From: JBBPYC01 sp038200275
GTDB lineage: Bacteria > Pseudomonadota > Gammaproteobacteria > Burkholderiales > Burkholderiaceae_C
Reading direction: 5' to 3'
Assembly: GCA_038200275.1 (NCBI GenBank)
Contig: JBBPYC010000048.1
Span: forward strand, 1 to 64,000
Length of the DNA stretch: 64,000 nt
Position numbers and translations under genes: made by a program. This document shows, one piece after another, positions 15,009-23,943 of the stretch. The notes below the pieces were generated by a model. The model was not told where the DNA came from. It did no database searches and was given only the letters and a program-made list of their open reading frames with translations. Each line of letters begins with the position of its first letter. Within the stretch, counting starts at the first letter, position 1.

Positions 15009-17534
15009 TCAAGCCACCGCTGTGCCGCTCGGCTTCCGGCTTTCTGCATCGTCGGCACCGCGCGGACTGAGCACCACCGGCGGCGTGCGCCAGATCTCGG
15101 CTGCGTACTGTGCGATCGTGCGGTCTGAGGAAAATGCGCCCATGCCGGCGACGTTGTGGATCGCACTCGCTGTCCAGGCTTCAGGTTGCAAAAACAGCGC
15201 GTCGACCCGGCGCTGGGCAGCGACGTAGCTCTCGTAGTCGGCCAGCAACTGGTACTTGTCGCCCCAGTTCACAAGTTCGTCGAAGATCGGCCGAAAGCGC
15301 GTGGGCTCGTCGGGTGAGAACAACCCGTCGCGAATGCTGTCGAGCACGCGCCGGAGCATGGGCGCCGTCTCGTATATGGATTTGGGCAGATAGCCCCGCG
15401 CGCGCAACGCGTTCACCTCTGCGGTCGTGTTGCCGAAGATGAAAATGTTGTCGTCACCCACCTGGTCGCGGATCTCGACGTTGGCGCCGTCGAGCGTGCC
15501 GATCGTGAGCGCGCCGTTCAGCGCAAGCTTCATGTTGCCGGTGCCGGACGCCTCGGTGCCGGCGGTGGAGATTTGCTCGGACAGATCGGCCGCCGGGATG
15601 ATGCGCTCTGCCACGCTCACGCTGTAGTTGGGCACGAACACGACTTTGAGCCGGCCGCCCACGCGCGGGTCGTTGTTCACGACGTGCGCGATGTCGCCGG
15701 TCAGCTTGATGATGAGCTTGGCCATGTGATATGCGGAGGCGGCCTTGCCGGCCAGCAGCACCACCCGCGGTGGTCGATCGGTCTCGGGGGCGTCGATGAT
15801 TTCGTGATAGCGCGTGACCACGTGCAGCAGGTTCAAGAGTTGCCGCTTGTATTCATGCATGCGCTTGACTTGCACGTCGAACAATGCCGCGGCATCCAGC
15901 TCGATGCCGAGCGTGCTTTGCACCCAATCGACCAAGCGCTGCTTGTTGGCTTGCTTGGCGGCCCGGAAGCGCTGCTGAAACTCGGGCTCATCGGCCCATT
16001 GATCGATGCGAGACAGTTGCGTCAGATCGCGGCGCCAATCGCGGCCGATGCGCTCGTCGAGCAACGCGGTCAATGGCGGGTTGGCAAGCGCAAGCCAGCG
16101 CCGCTGCGTGATGCCGTTCGTCTTGTTGTTGAATCGCTCGGGAAACAGTTGCGCAAAGTCCGCGAAGATCGATTGCTGCATCAGTTCTGAGTGCAGGGCC
16201 GACACGCCGTTGACCGAGTGGCTTGCAATCACAGCGAGGTACGCCATGCGGACCCGACGCTCGCCCGCTTCGTCAATGAGTGAGACGCGGCGCATCAGTT
16301 CCACGTCTGGCCCATGACGCTGGGTCACATCGGCAAGAAATCGCGCATTGAGCTCAAGCACGATCTGCAGGTGGCGCGGCAGGATGCGCGCCAGCGTCTC
16401 AACCGGCCAGGTCTCCAGCGCCTCACTCATCAGCGTGTGGTTTGTGTACGAGAAGATTTTCTGCACGTGCCCCCAAGCCGCAGCAAACGACACGTGGTGC
16501 TCATCGATCAGCAGCCGCATCAATTCCGGTACCGCCAGCACCGGGTGCGTGTCGTTCAGGTGAATGCTGATGCGGCCAGCGAGTCGGTCGAACGTGTTGT
16601 GCGTGGCCAAGTACCGCCGCAGCAGATCCTGCAGACTGGCCGACACGAAAAAGTACTCCTGATGCAGCCGCAGCTCGCGCCCGGACGGCGTCGAGTCATC
16701 CGGGTACAGCACGCGCGAAACGTTCTCCGAATGGTTCTTGCTCTCCACCGCAGCAAAGTAGTTGCCGCGGTTGAAGGCGCTCAGGTCGATTTCTTCAGTC
16801 GCGTGTGCCGACCACAATCTGAGCGTGTTGGTTGCCTGCGTACCATAGCCGGGGATGATCGTGTCATAAGCCATGGCAAGCACATCGTGCGTGCCCGTCC
16901 ACACCGAGGCATCGCCCTGCTGCTCCACCCGGCCACCGAAGCAGACCCGGTAGGTCACTTCAGGCCGCCGAAACTCCCACGGATTGCCCTGCGTGAGCCA
17001 GTAGTCGGGCACCTCGACCTGCCGGCCCGCCACCACCGTCTGGCGAAACATGCCGTATTCGTAACGGATGCCGTAGCCAAAGCCAGGCACGTTCAAGGTC
17101 GCCATCGAATCCAGAAAACAGGCAGCCAGCCGGCCCAGCCCGCCGTTGCCCAAAGCGGCATCGGGCTCGGTCTCGGACAGCTTGTCGGCATCGATGCCGA
17201 AGTCGGTCAGCGCAGCGCGCACCGTTTCGGTCAGTCCCAGCGCGAGCAGCGCGTTGCCGAATGTGCGGCCGATCAAAAACTCCATTGAGAGGTAGTACAC
17301 GCGCTTGACGTCTTGGGCGTACTGCGCGCGGGTCGTGTCCATCCAGCGTTCCACCAGCTGATCGCGCACCGCGAGCGCCGCGGCTTGCAGCCAGTCGTAA
17401 TCTTGCGCAGCGCTCGGGTCTTTGCCGACTGCATAGATCAGCTTGTTGGCAACTGCGCGCTTGAACGCTGCGACGTCCTGATTGGGGTGGTCATAGTCGA
17501 ACGCGGGGCGGTGAAGGTCAGGTATCTGAAGCAT
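15009..17534 (-). CDS. glgP: Glycogen phosphorylase
   Basis: An 841-residue alpha-glucan phosphorylase releasing glucose-1-phosphate from glycogen. Seen: the RVYYLSMEFLIGRTFGNAL block (about residues 78-96), the GNGGLGRLAACFLDS glycine-rich substrate region, and the pyridoxal-phosphate lysine in EASGTGNMKLALNGALTIG near residue 690. The start at 17534 (MLQIPDLHRP) is preferred; upstream codons in the same frame are low quality. Last gene of the pgm-glgC-glgA-glgP set, 167 bases behind glgA. Glucose-1-phosphate can be used by the Pgm encoded at the head of the set. Confidence 0.96.
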   Translation of the reverse strand: MLQIPDLHRPAFDYDHPNQDVAAFKRAVANKLIYAVGKDPSAAQDYDWLQAAALAVRDQLVERWMDTTRAQYAQDVKRVYYLSMEFLIGRTFGNALLALGLTETVRAALTDFGIDADKLSETEPDAALGNGGLGRLAACFLDSMATLNVPGFGYGIRYEYGMFRQTVVAGRQVEVPDYWLTQGNPWEFRRPEVTYRVCFGGRVEQQGDASVWTGTHDVLAMAYDTIIPGYGTQATNTLRLWSAHATEEIDLSAFNRGNYFAAVESKNHSENVSRVLYPDDSTPSGRELRLHQEYFFVSASLQDLLRRYLATHNTFDRLAGRISIHLNDTHPVLAVPELMRLLIDEHHVSFAAAWGHVQKIFSYTNHTLMSEALETWPVETLARILPRHLQIVLELNARFLADVTQRHGPDVELMRRVSLIDEAGERRVRMAYLAVIASHSVNGVSALHSELMQQSIFADFAQLFPERFNNKTNGITQRRWLALANPPLTALLDERIGRDWRRDLTQLSRIDQWADEPEFQQRFRAAKQANKQRLVDWVQSTLGIELDAAALFDVQVKRMHEYKRQLLNLLHVVTRYHEIIDAPETDRPPRVVLLAGKAASAYHMAKLIIKLTGDIAHVVNNDPRVGGRLKVVFVPNYSVSVAERIIPAADLSEQISTAGTEASGTGNMKLALNGALTIGTLDGANVEIRDQVGDDNIFIFGNTTAEVNALRARGYLPKSIYETAPMLRRVLDSIRDGLFSPDEPTRFRPIFDELVNWGDKYQLLADYESYVAAQRRVDALFLQPEAWTASAIHNVAGMGAFSSDRTIAQYAAEIWRTPPVVLSPRGADDAESRKPSGTAVA

Positions 17535-17701
17535 GAAGAACTTTCGTGAGGGCAAACGCAGCGCGCTGCTGCGTCGCGCGCAATTCGCGTGCAACCCCAG
17601 AGGAGCCACGGCCACGCTAACGCATGGTAGATAAGCAAGGCAATGACTTAATCAGCAATTCGGCAGACTACCGGGGGGCGCCTTGTTGCGCAAACGCTGC
17701 A

Positions 17702-19174
17702 TCAGGCGGCCGCTGCAGGGGCAGCTGCAATCGCCTGACTGTAAACATCAAGATAAGCAGATGCCGCCCGCGCCCAGTCGAAACGTTGCGTCATCCCACG
17801 CTCGCGTACGCGGGCCCACTCACTGCGCCACGCGTACAGTGCAAATGCACGGCGCAGCGCAGCAGCGTAGTCGGCCGGCTCAAAGCGGTCGAACACGAAG
17901 CCGGTTGCGCGCTGGTCGGCAAGCTCCTCGAGCGCGCAGTCGACTACCGTGTCGGCCAGCCCACCGACTCGGTGCACGAGCGGCAGCGCCCCATACTTCA
18001 AGCCGTACATCTGCGTAAGCCCACACGGCTCGAAGCGCGACGGCACCAGCGTCACATCGCTGGCCGCAAAGATTCGGTGTGCGAGAGCCTCGTCGTAGCC
18101 GAACCGCACCGCGACCGCTCGGGGCTGCGCCGCTGCGTGCAGCCGCAGCGCCGCTTCAAGCTCCGCATCACCGCTGCCGAGCACCATAAGCTGGCCGCCG
18201 CGCCCGACCAGTTCGTCGATGTGGTCCAGCATCAGTTGCATGCCTTTTTGCTCAGTCAGCCGACTGACCACGCCGAACAGCAAGGCATCGTGTTTCTGAT
18301 CCAGCCCGAAGGCCTGCTGCAATGCCGCCTTGGCCGCTGCCTTGCCAACCATGTGGGCAACGTCATAGCGGTGCGCGATCAGCGAGTCATGCGCCGGATT
18401 CCAGATCACGTCGTCCACGCCGTTCAGGATGCCCGAAAGTGAATTGCTGCGGCTGGCAAGCAGCCCGTCGAGCCCGCAGCCGTGCTGCGCCGTTTGAATT
18501 TCACGCGCATACGTGGGGCTGACCGTCGTGATGCGGTCTGCATAGTACAGGCCCGCTTTCATGAACGAGAGCTGACCGTGGTACTCCAAGCCCTGTATCG
18601 AATATGCCTGCGGCGGCAATCCGAGCTCAGCAAACCCGTCGGCCGCAAAGACGCCCTGGTAGGCCAAATTGTGAACCGTGTGCACGCTGGCGGCAGGTCG
18701 GACTGCAGGGTTTTGTGGATAAGCCAGGTAAGCCGGCGCCAACCCTGCATGCCAATCGTGGCTGTGCACCACGCGCGGATGCCAGCGCCGGTCCAACCCC
18801 TGGCCGAGCAATGCGGCGCACCAGCCGAGCAGCGCGAAACGGCGCTGGTTGTCCGCATAGGGCTGCTGTCGTTCGTCATGATAAGGATTGCCGGGCCGGT
18901 CATATAACCCAGGCGCGTCGATCCAATAGACGCCCAACTGCAGCGCGGGGGCCGTGCCGAAGCGCAACGCAACCGTCTCACCCCAAGGCGCTTGCAGTTC
19001 GGCGATCAATGTCGAAGCCGGCACGCCTGCGGTGATGGCCGGGAAACCGGGGAGCAACGCCCGCACCTCACAGCCGGCCGCTGTCAGCGCCGCCGGCAAG
19101 GCCCCCGTCACATCGGCCAACCCGCCTGTTTTGAGCAGCGGATAAATCTCGGCACTGACTTGCAGCACGTTCAT
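17702..19174 (-). CDS. glgA: Glycogen synthase (ADP-glucose, GT5)
   Basis: A 490-residue glycogen/starch synthase. The N-terminal ADP-glucose motif KTGGLADV (Lys15) is intact, as are the SHDWHAGLAPAYL block, the LVPSRFEPCGLTQMYGLKYG motif carrying the catalytic Glu and the RVGGLADTV block. It extends alpha-1,4-glucan using ADP-glucose from GlgC. Length is typical of the family (about 480-490). It follows glgC with a 220-base gap, large for an operon, that contains a hairpin at 19333-19350, so partial uncoupling is possible. Confidence 0.96.
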   Translation of the reverse strand: MNVLQVSAEIYPLLKTGGLADVTGALPAALTAAGCEVRALLPGFPAITAGVPASTLIAELQAPWGETVALRFGTAPALQLGVYWIDAPGLYDRPGNPYHDERQQPYADNQRRFALLGWCAALLGQGLDRRWHPRVVHSHDWHAGLAPAYLAYPQNPAVRPAASVHTVHNLAYQGVFAADGFAELGLPPQAYSIQGLEYHGQLSFMKAGLYYADRITTVSPTYAREIQTAQHGCGLDGLLASRSNSLSGILNGVDDVIWNPAHDSLIAHRYDVAHMVGKAAAKAALQQAFGLDQKHDALLFGVVSRLTEQKGMQLMLDHIDELVGRGGQLMVLGSGDAELEAALRLHAAAQPRAVAVRFGYDEALAHRIFAASDVTLVPSRFEPCGLTQMYGLKYGALPLVHRVGGLADTVVDCALEELADQRATGFVFDRFEPADYAAALRRAFALYAWRSEWARVRERGMTQRFDWARAASAYLDVYSQAIAAAPAAAA

Positions 19175-19332
19175 GTCAATTGGATTCTTGTGTCGGTGGG
19201 TAGCAATGAAAACGACAAACGGTCGACACTAGTCCTGAAAGTTCATCGGCGCAGGCGCGCTTCATTCGATAGGGACGGACCGTGTGGGTTTATCTGAGCA
19301 GGAACCCTAAGTGTCTTGATCCGTGTTGCAAG

Positions 19333-19350
19333 TGCCTGCCCCGGCAGGCA
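19333..19350. terminator. Hairpin between glgC and glgA
   Basis: TGCCTGCC-CC-GGCAGGCA is a perfect inverted repeat 45 bases beyond the glgC stop. There is no T-run on either strand, so this may be a transcript-end or pause hairpin and not a standard intrinsic terminator. Confidence 0.35.
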
Positions 19351-19394
19351 ACCCTGGCAAAGCCGACCGCAGCGAGCCCAGGCTGGGGTTCGGC

Positions 19395-20669
19395 CTACTT
19401 CAACTGCTCGAGCATCGGCTTCGTGATCAACACAATGCCGTTTTCCGTGCGCTCGAAACGCTCGGCGTCCCAGCGTGCATCTTCGCCCACCACCATACCC
19501 TCAGGGATCACACAGCCGCGGTCGACCACCACGCGATGCAGCCGCACGTTGCGATTGATCGTCACGTCCGGCAGGATCACGCAGTGGTCGATCCGGCAGA
19601 ACGAGTGCACGCGCACGTCGGAAAAAAACACCGAATTCGACGCATTGGTGCCTGACAAAATGCAACCGCCCGAGATCATCGTGTTGACCGTGACGCCGTG
19701 ATTGCCGTGCCGGTCCGGCACAAACTTTGCGGGCGGCACCTGACGCTGGTAAGTCCAGATCGGCCAATCAGTGTCGTACAAATCGAGCTGCGGATCGGGC
19801 ATTGCCAGGTCGATGTTGGCCTCCCAGAATGCATCGATGGTGCCGACGTCGCGCCAGTAGGCGGGCACACCCGGCACGCGGCTCACGCAGGACATCCCGA
19901 ACGGATGCGCGAGCGCAGTGCCTTCGGCCACCGCGCGCGGAATCACATCGCGGCCGAAGTCGTGGCTGGACGTCGGATCGTTCAGGTCCTCCTCAAGCAC
20001 GCGATACAGATAGTCGGCGCTGAATACATAGATGCCCATGCTCGCCAGCGCGATGTCCGGTTTGCCCGGCATGGCGGGTGGATCGGCAGGTTTTTCCAGA
20101 AACGCCGTGACGTTGCGCTGCTCGTCGATGTGCATCACGCCGAACGCAACCGCCTCCATGCGCGGGACTTCGATGCAGCCGACCGTGCAATCCACGCCGT
20201 GGTCGACGTGGTCCTTGATCATCAAAGAATAGTCTTGCTTGTAGATGTGGTCGCCTGCCAGCACGATCACGTAGTCGGGTTTTTCATCGCGGATGATGTC
20301 GAGGTTCTGATACACCGCATCGGCCGTGCCGCGGTACCAGTGCGCTTCATCGATGCGCTGCTGCGCGGGCAGCATCTCCACCATCTCGCCAAGCTCTGCG
20401 CGCAGGAAACTCCAACCACTCTGGATATGGCGCATCAGCGAATGCGACTTGTACTGCGTGGCCACGCCAATGCGGCGGATGCCTGAGTTCAAACAGTTCG
20501 ACAGCGTGAAGTCGATGATCCGGTACTTGCCGCCGAAGTACACCGCCGGCTTGGCACGCCGGTCGGTCAACTGCTTCAGCCGCGAACCCCGGCCGCCGGC
20601 AAGCACCAGCGCCATGGTGCGGCGCACCAGTTGATGGGTTTCGAGATGCTGCGTGTTTTGCGGTGCCAT
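19395..20669 (-). CDS. glgC: Glucose-1-phosphate adenylyltransferase
   Basis: A 424-residue ADP-glucose pyrophosphorylase, the committed step of glycogen synthesis. The nucleotidyltransferase motif ALVLAGGRGSRLKQLTDRRAKPAV opens the protein (about residues 17-40), followed by YFGGKYRIIDFTLSNCLNS, GTADAVYQNL, the VLAGDHIYKQDY block and a C-terminal left-handed beta-helix (ISGGCILSG ... VILPDVTINRNVRLHRVVVDRG). Length matches bacterial GlgC. Usually controlled by fructose-1,6-bisphosphate or similar effectors; residues for this cannot be judged here. Lies 113 bases behind pgm on the same strand. Confidence 0.97.
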   Translation of the reverse strand: MAPQNTQHLETHQLVRRTMALVLAGGRGSRLKQLTDRRAKPAVYFGGKYRIIDFTLSNCLNSGIRRIGVATQYKSHSLMRHIQSGWSFLRAELGEMVEMLPAQQRIDEAHWYRGTADAVYQNLDIIRDEKPDYVIVLAGDHIYKQDYSLMIKDHVDHGVDCTVGCIEVPRMEAVAFGVMHIDEQRNVTAFLEKPADPPAMPGKPDIALASMGIYVFSADYLYRVLEEDLNDPTSSHDFGRDVIPRAVAEGTALAHPFGMSCVSRVPGVPAYWRDVGTIDAFWEANIDLAMPDPQLDLYDTDWPIWTYQRQVPPAKFVPDRHGNHGVTVNTMISGGCILSGTNASNSVFFSDVRVHSFCRIDHCVILPDVTINRNVRLHRVVVDRGCVIPEGMVVGEDARWDAERFERTENGIVLITKPMLEQLK

Positions 20670-20782
20670 GGTGGGGCGTCTCCTGCCGGATGCCGGCTTC
20701 GTCGTTGTTGTTATGGGTGGCTAGGTGCCAGTGGATATCGGAGGTCACCTCGCCGTCGAGACCATCGGTTTCTCGGTTCTTC

Positions 20783-22420
20783 TCAGGTCACCACGGTCGG
20801 TTGTGCCCGACCAGTGCGCAGCCGGATGCCGGCAACCTGTTCGGCCACGGCAGCCAAGCCAGCCAACGCCTGCTGCGCCGGCACGTCGTGCTGCGAGGCG
20901 TCGGGCTGGTACCGCTCCAGGTACAGCCGCAACGTAGCGCCTTCGGTGCCGGTGCCGGACAGCCGCAACACAATGCGCGAGCCGTCTTCGAACAGCAGCC
21001 GCACGCCCTGCTTCGCCGAGATCGAATGATCGACCGGGTCGGTGTAGGTGAAGTCATCGGCCTTCTGCAACGGGCTGCTCACCTGTTCAAAGCGCTGTCC
21101 GCTCAGTTTGGGCAAAGCCGCACGCAAGTCGGCCATCAGCGCATCGGCCTGCTCCACTGGCAGACCTTCATAGTCATGCCGCGAATACACATTGCGGCCG
21201 AACTGCTGCCAGTGCGCCCGCACGAGTTGCTCCACCGACTGGCCCGTGGCAGCCAGCAGATCGAGCCAGAACAAAATCGCCCACAAACCGTCTTTTTCTC
21301 GCACGTGGCTGGAGCCGGTACCGTAGCTTTCTTCACCGCACAGCGTGATCCGGCCCGCATCAAGCAGATTGCCGAAGAACTTCCAACCGGTCGGCGTCTC
21401 ATAGCACGGGATGCCGAGATGAGCTGCAACCCGGTCCACTGCAGCAGACGTCGGCATCGAGCGCGCCACACCCACCAGCCCCGCCGCATAGCCAGGTATG
21501 CGTGTCGCACGTGCAGTCAGCAAAGCCAGGCTGTCGGACGGGCTCACCAGAAAATCGCGCCCGACGATCATGTTGCGGTCCGCATCGCCGTCGGTCGCTG
21601 CGCCGAAGTCGGGTGCGTCGGTGCCGCTCATGTGGGCGATCAGCGCCTGCGCATGGGCAGGGTTCGGGTCGGGATGCACGCCGCCGAAGTCCTCGAGCGG
21701 CGCCGCATTCACCACCGTGCCCAAAGGCGCACCGAGTTCACCTTCAATAATGGCTTTTGCGTAGGGCCCACCGACCGCGTTCATCGCGTCGATCTGCATC
21801 CGGAAGCCGCCGGCGAGCAGCGCCCGCATCCGCTTGAAGTCGAACAAACTGCGCATCAGTTCAGCGTAGTCGGCCACCGAGTCGATTACTTCAATCCGCA
21901 TCGACTCAAGCGTGCAGCTGCCGAGTTGGTCGATGTCGGTCTCCGCTGCGTCGCTGATCCGGTAGCTGTCGATCGACTGGCTGCGCAGGTAGATGTGCTC
22001 AGTCAGCGCTTCAGGCGCCGGCCCGCCGTTGGCCGCGTTGTACTTGATGCCGAAGTCGCCATGCGGGCCGCCCGGATTGTGGCTGGCCGACAGCACGATG
22101 CCGCCGTAGGCACCATGTTTCCGAATGACCGCGCTCACAGCTGGCGTCGACAAAATGCCGCCTTGGCCCACCAGAACCTGGGAAACGTCGTTGGCCGCCG
22201 CCATGCGAAGGATCGTCTGGATCGCGGCCCGGTTCAGATAGCGTCCGTCGCCGCCGAGCACCAGCGTGCAGCCCGCGCGCTCCGGCAATATGTCGAACAG
22301 CGACTGCACGAAGTTCTCCAGATAGTGCGCTTGCTCAAACACACTCACCTTCTTGCGCAGCCCCGATGTACCGGGACGCTGGCCGGCAAAGGGACGGGTT
22401 GGCACAGTCTGGATGGTCAT
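20783..22420 (-). CDS. pgm: Phosphoglucomutase (alpha-D-glucose specific)
   Basis: A 545-residue phosphohexomutase interconverting glucose-1-phosphate and glucose-6-phosphate. The N-terminal RPGTSGLRKKV motif, the phosphoserine loop VLSASHNPGGPHGDFGIKYN, the metal loop DGDADRN and the sugar loop CGEESYG are all present, ending with the phosphate-binding RLSGTGTEG. The layout matches the eukaryote-like Pgm family found in many beta- and gammaproteobacteria. It is the first of the four glycogen genes, 186 bases behind an ABC ATPase gene of the same strand. Confidence 0.96.
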   Translation of the reverse strand: MTIQTVPTRPFAGQRPGTSGLRKKVSVFEQAHYLENFVQSLFDILPERAGCTLVLGGDGRYLNRAAIQTILRMAAANDVSQVLVGQGGILSTPAVSAVIRKHGAYGGIVLSASHNPGGPHGDFGIKYNAANGGPAPEALTEHIYLRSQSIDSYRISDAAETDIDQLGSCTLESMRIEVIDSVADYAELMRSLFDFKRMRALLAGGFRMQIDAMNAVGGPYAKAIIEGELGAPLGTVVNAAPLEDFGGVHPDPNPAHAQALIAHMSGTDAPDFGAATDGDADRNMIVGRDFLVSPSDSLALLTARATRIPGYAAGLVGVARSMPTSAAVDRVAAHLGIPCYETPTGWKFFGNLLDAGRITLCGEESYGTGSSHVREKDGLWAILFWLDLLAATGQSVEQLVRAHWQQFGRNVYSRHDYEGLPVEQADALMADLRAALPKLSGQRFEQVSSPLQKADDFTYTDPVDHSISAKQGVRLLFEDGSRIVLRLSGTGTEGATLRLYLERYQPDASQHDVPAQQALAGLAAVAEQVAGIRLRTGRAQPTVVT

Positions 22421-22605
22421 GCGTGAGGTCTGTTCGTGGTCTTTTCAAGTAAAGCACATGCCCGGTCTGGCAGCGCACGCCGCGAATGGCTCAAATTCAT
22501 TCTGCCATGAGCTTTTGCAGCGTTGCGTAGGACACCGCGCACTATGGTATTGGTAGCAGCATCCGTTGCTGACACTACCGATTCCGATGCTTAGTCCATT
22601 AATTT

Positions 22606-23280
22606 TCAACTGGCTGCAATGCGTCCCGCCTCGATCGTGATGCGACGCTCGCATTGCGCCGCGATGCCGCGGTCGTGCGTGACCATGAGCAGTGTGGTGC
22701 CCTGCTCGCGGTTCAGTGCAAACATCAGCTCAATGATGGTCTCACCGGTCGCGAAGTCGAGGCTGCCTGTCGGCTCGTCGGCGAGCAGCAGTGCGGGCTC
22801 GACGACAAATGCGCGAGCGAGCGCCACACGCTGCTGCTCGCCCCCTGACAGCACCTTCGGGTAGTGACCGAAGCGCTCGGAAAGACCGACGCGCTTCAAC
22901 ATCTCACCAGCCAGTCGCCTTGCATCGCGCCGGTCCGCGAGTTCAAGCGGCAGCATCACGTTCTCCAGCGCAGTCAGATTGGCCATCAGCTGAAAACTCT
23001 GGAACACAAAGCCGACCTTTGCCGCGCGCAATGCAGCACGGGCGTCTTCGTCGATCGCAAACAGGTCTTGACCGGCCAGTCGCACGGTCCCGCGTGACGG
23101 TGTGTCAAGCCCCGCGATGATCGACAGCAAGGTGCTTTTGCCGGAGCCGGACGCCCCCACGATCGCCGCAGTCTGCCTGGGTGCCAGGGAAAAATCGATA
23201 TCACGCAAAATGTCCAGCGTGCCTGTGGAGTCGGTGACGGATTTGTAGAGATGCTCCACGGCGATGATCGGATCGGACAT
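22606..23280 (-). CDS. ABC transporter ATPase, YbbA/LolD-like
   Basis: A 224-residue ATP-binding subunit: Walker A GASGSGKST, the Q-loop VFQSFQLMANLTALENVMLPLEL, signature LSGGEQQR, Walker B LLLADEPTGSLD and switch His in VTHDRG. This is the MacB/LolD/YbbA class, which works with FtsX-type permeases. No permease gene is adjacent: the next gene on this strand is pgm. The ATG at 23280 directly abuts the ATG of the divergent arylesterase gene (CATATG at 23278-23283), the same neighbour relation as ybbA-tesA in E. coli. Gene symbol left open because the partner permease is missing. Confidence 0.93.
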   Translation of the reverse strand: MSDPIIAVEHLYKSVTDSTGTLDILRDIDFSLAPRQTAAIVGASGSGKSTLLSIIAGLDTPSRGTVRLAGQDLFAIDEDARAALRAAKVGFVFQSFQLMANLTALENVMLPLELADRRDARRLAGEMLKRVGLSERFGHYPKVLSGGEQQRVALARAFVVEPALLLADEPTGSLDFATGETIIELMFALNREQGTTLLMVTHDRGIAAQCERRITIEAGRIAAS

Positions 23281-23943
23281 ATGTCGTTGTTGAGTTGGCA
23301 AAACGTGGGGCGCAGGCACTTTATCGCGGGGATCGGGGCGTTGCTGGTTGCGGGGGCTGGCGGTGCGACAGGTGCGCAGCCGAAGTCGACCATTCTGGTG
23401 CTCGGTGATTCATTGTCGGCGGAGTACGGTCTTCGCCGCGGCACCGGCTGGGTCGCGCTGTTGGAGCAGCGACTGGAAAAAGAGTCTGTCGATGCCCGCG
23501 TCGTGAATGCGAGCATCAGCGGTGAGACCACATCTGGCGGCCGGTCCCGACTTGAAGCGCTGCTGAAGGTGCATCGGCCTGATGTCGTCGTGCTCGAACT
23601 CGGCGCCAACGACGCGCTACGTGGGCTGCCGATGGCGAACACAGAAGAAAACCTGCTGCAGATGACGCGCACTTCACAGGATGCGGGTGCCAAGGTGCTG
23701 GTGTTGGGAATGCAGGTGCCGCCGAACTACGGCTCGGCCTATGCCGACCGATTCGCAGCCACCTTCGGCAACGTGGCCAAACAGACCCAGGCCGCGCTGG
23801 TGCCGTTCTTTCTGAAGAATGTGGCCGACGTACCGGCCGCGATGGAGCTGTTCCAGGCCGATCGCATTCATCCGAACGACCGCGCCCAATCGATCCTGCT
23901 GGACAACGTCTGGCCGCAGCTTGTCCCGCTGCTGACCCGATGA
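23281..23943 (+). CDS. SGNH-hydrolase arylesterase/thioesterase, TesA-like
   Basis: A 220-residue periplasmic esterase. An N-terminal signal with GRRHFIAGIGALLVAG resembles a twin-arginine or Sec signal. The four SGNH blocks are present: GDSLS with nucleophile Ser44, the glycine region, GANDALRG and the C-terminal DRIHPND with catalytic Asp and His. The family hydrolyses acyl esters and thioesters (TesA of E. coli). The start at 23281 sits immediately next to the start of the ABC ATPase gene, so promoters must lie inside the opposing coding regions. It overlaps mnmH by ATGA. Confidence 0.92.
   Translation: MSLLSWQNVGRRHFIAGIGALLVAGAGGATGAQPKSTILVLGDSLSAEYGLRRGTGWVALLEQRLEKESVDARVVNASISGETTSGGRSRLEALLKVHRPDVVVLELGANDALRGLPMANTEENLLQMTRTSQDAGAKVLVLGMQVPPNYGSAYADRFAATFGNVAKQTQAALVPFFLKNVADVPAAMELFQADRIHPNDRAQSILLDNVWPQLVPLLTR

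Noticed and set aside
20663..22426. Long plus-strand frame antisense to pgm
   Set aside because: Shadow of pgm, which has full catalytic motifs on the other strand.
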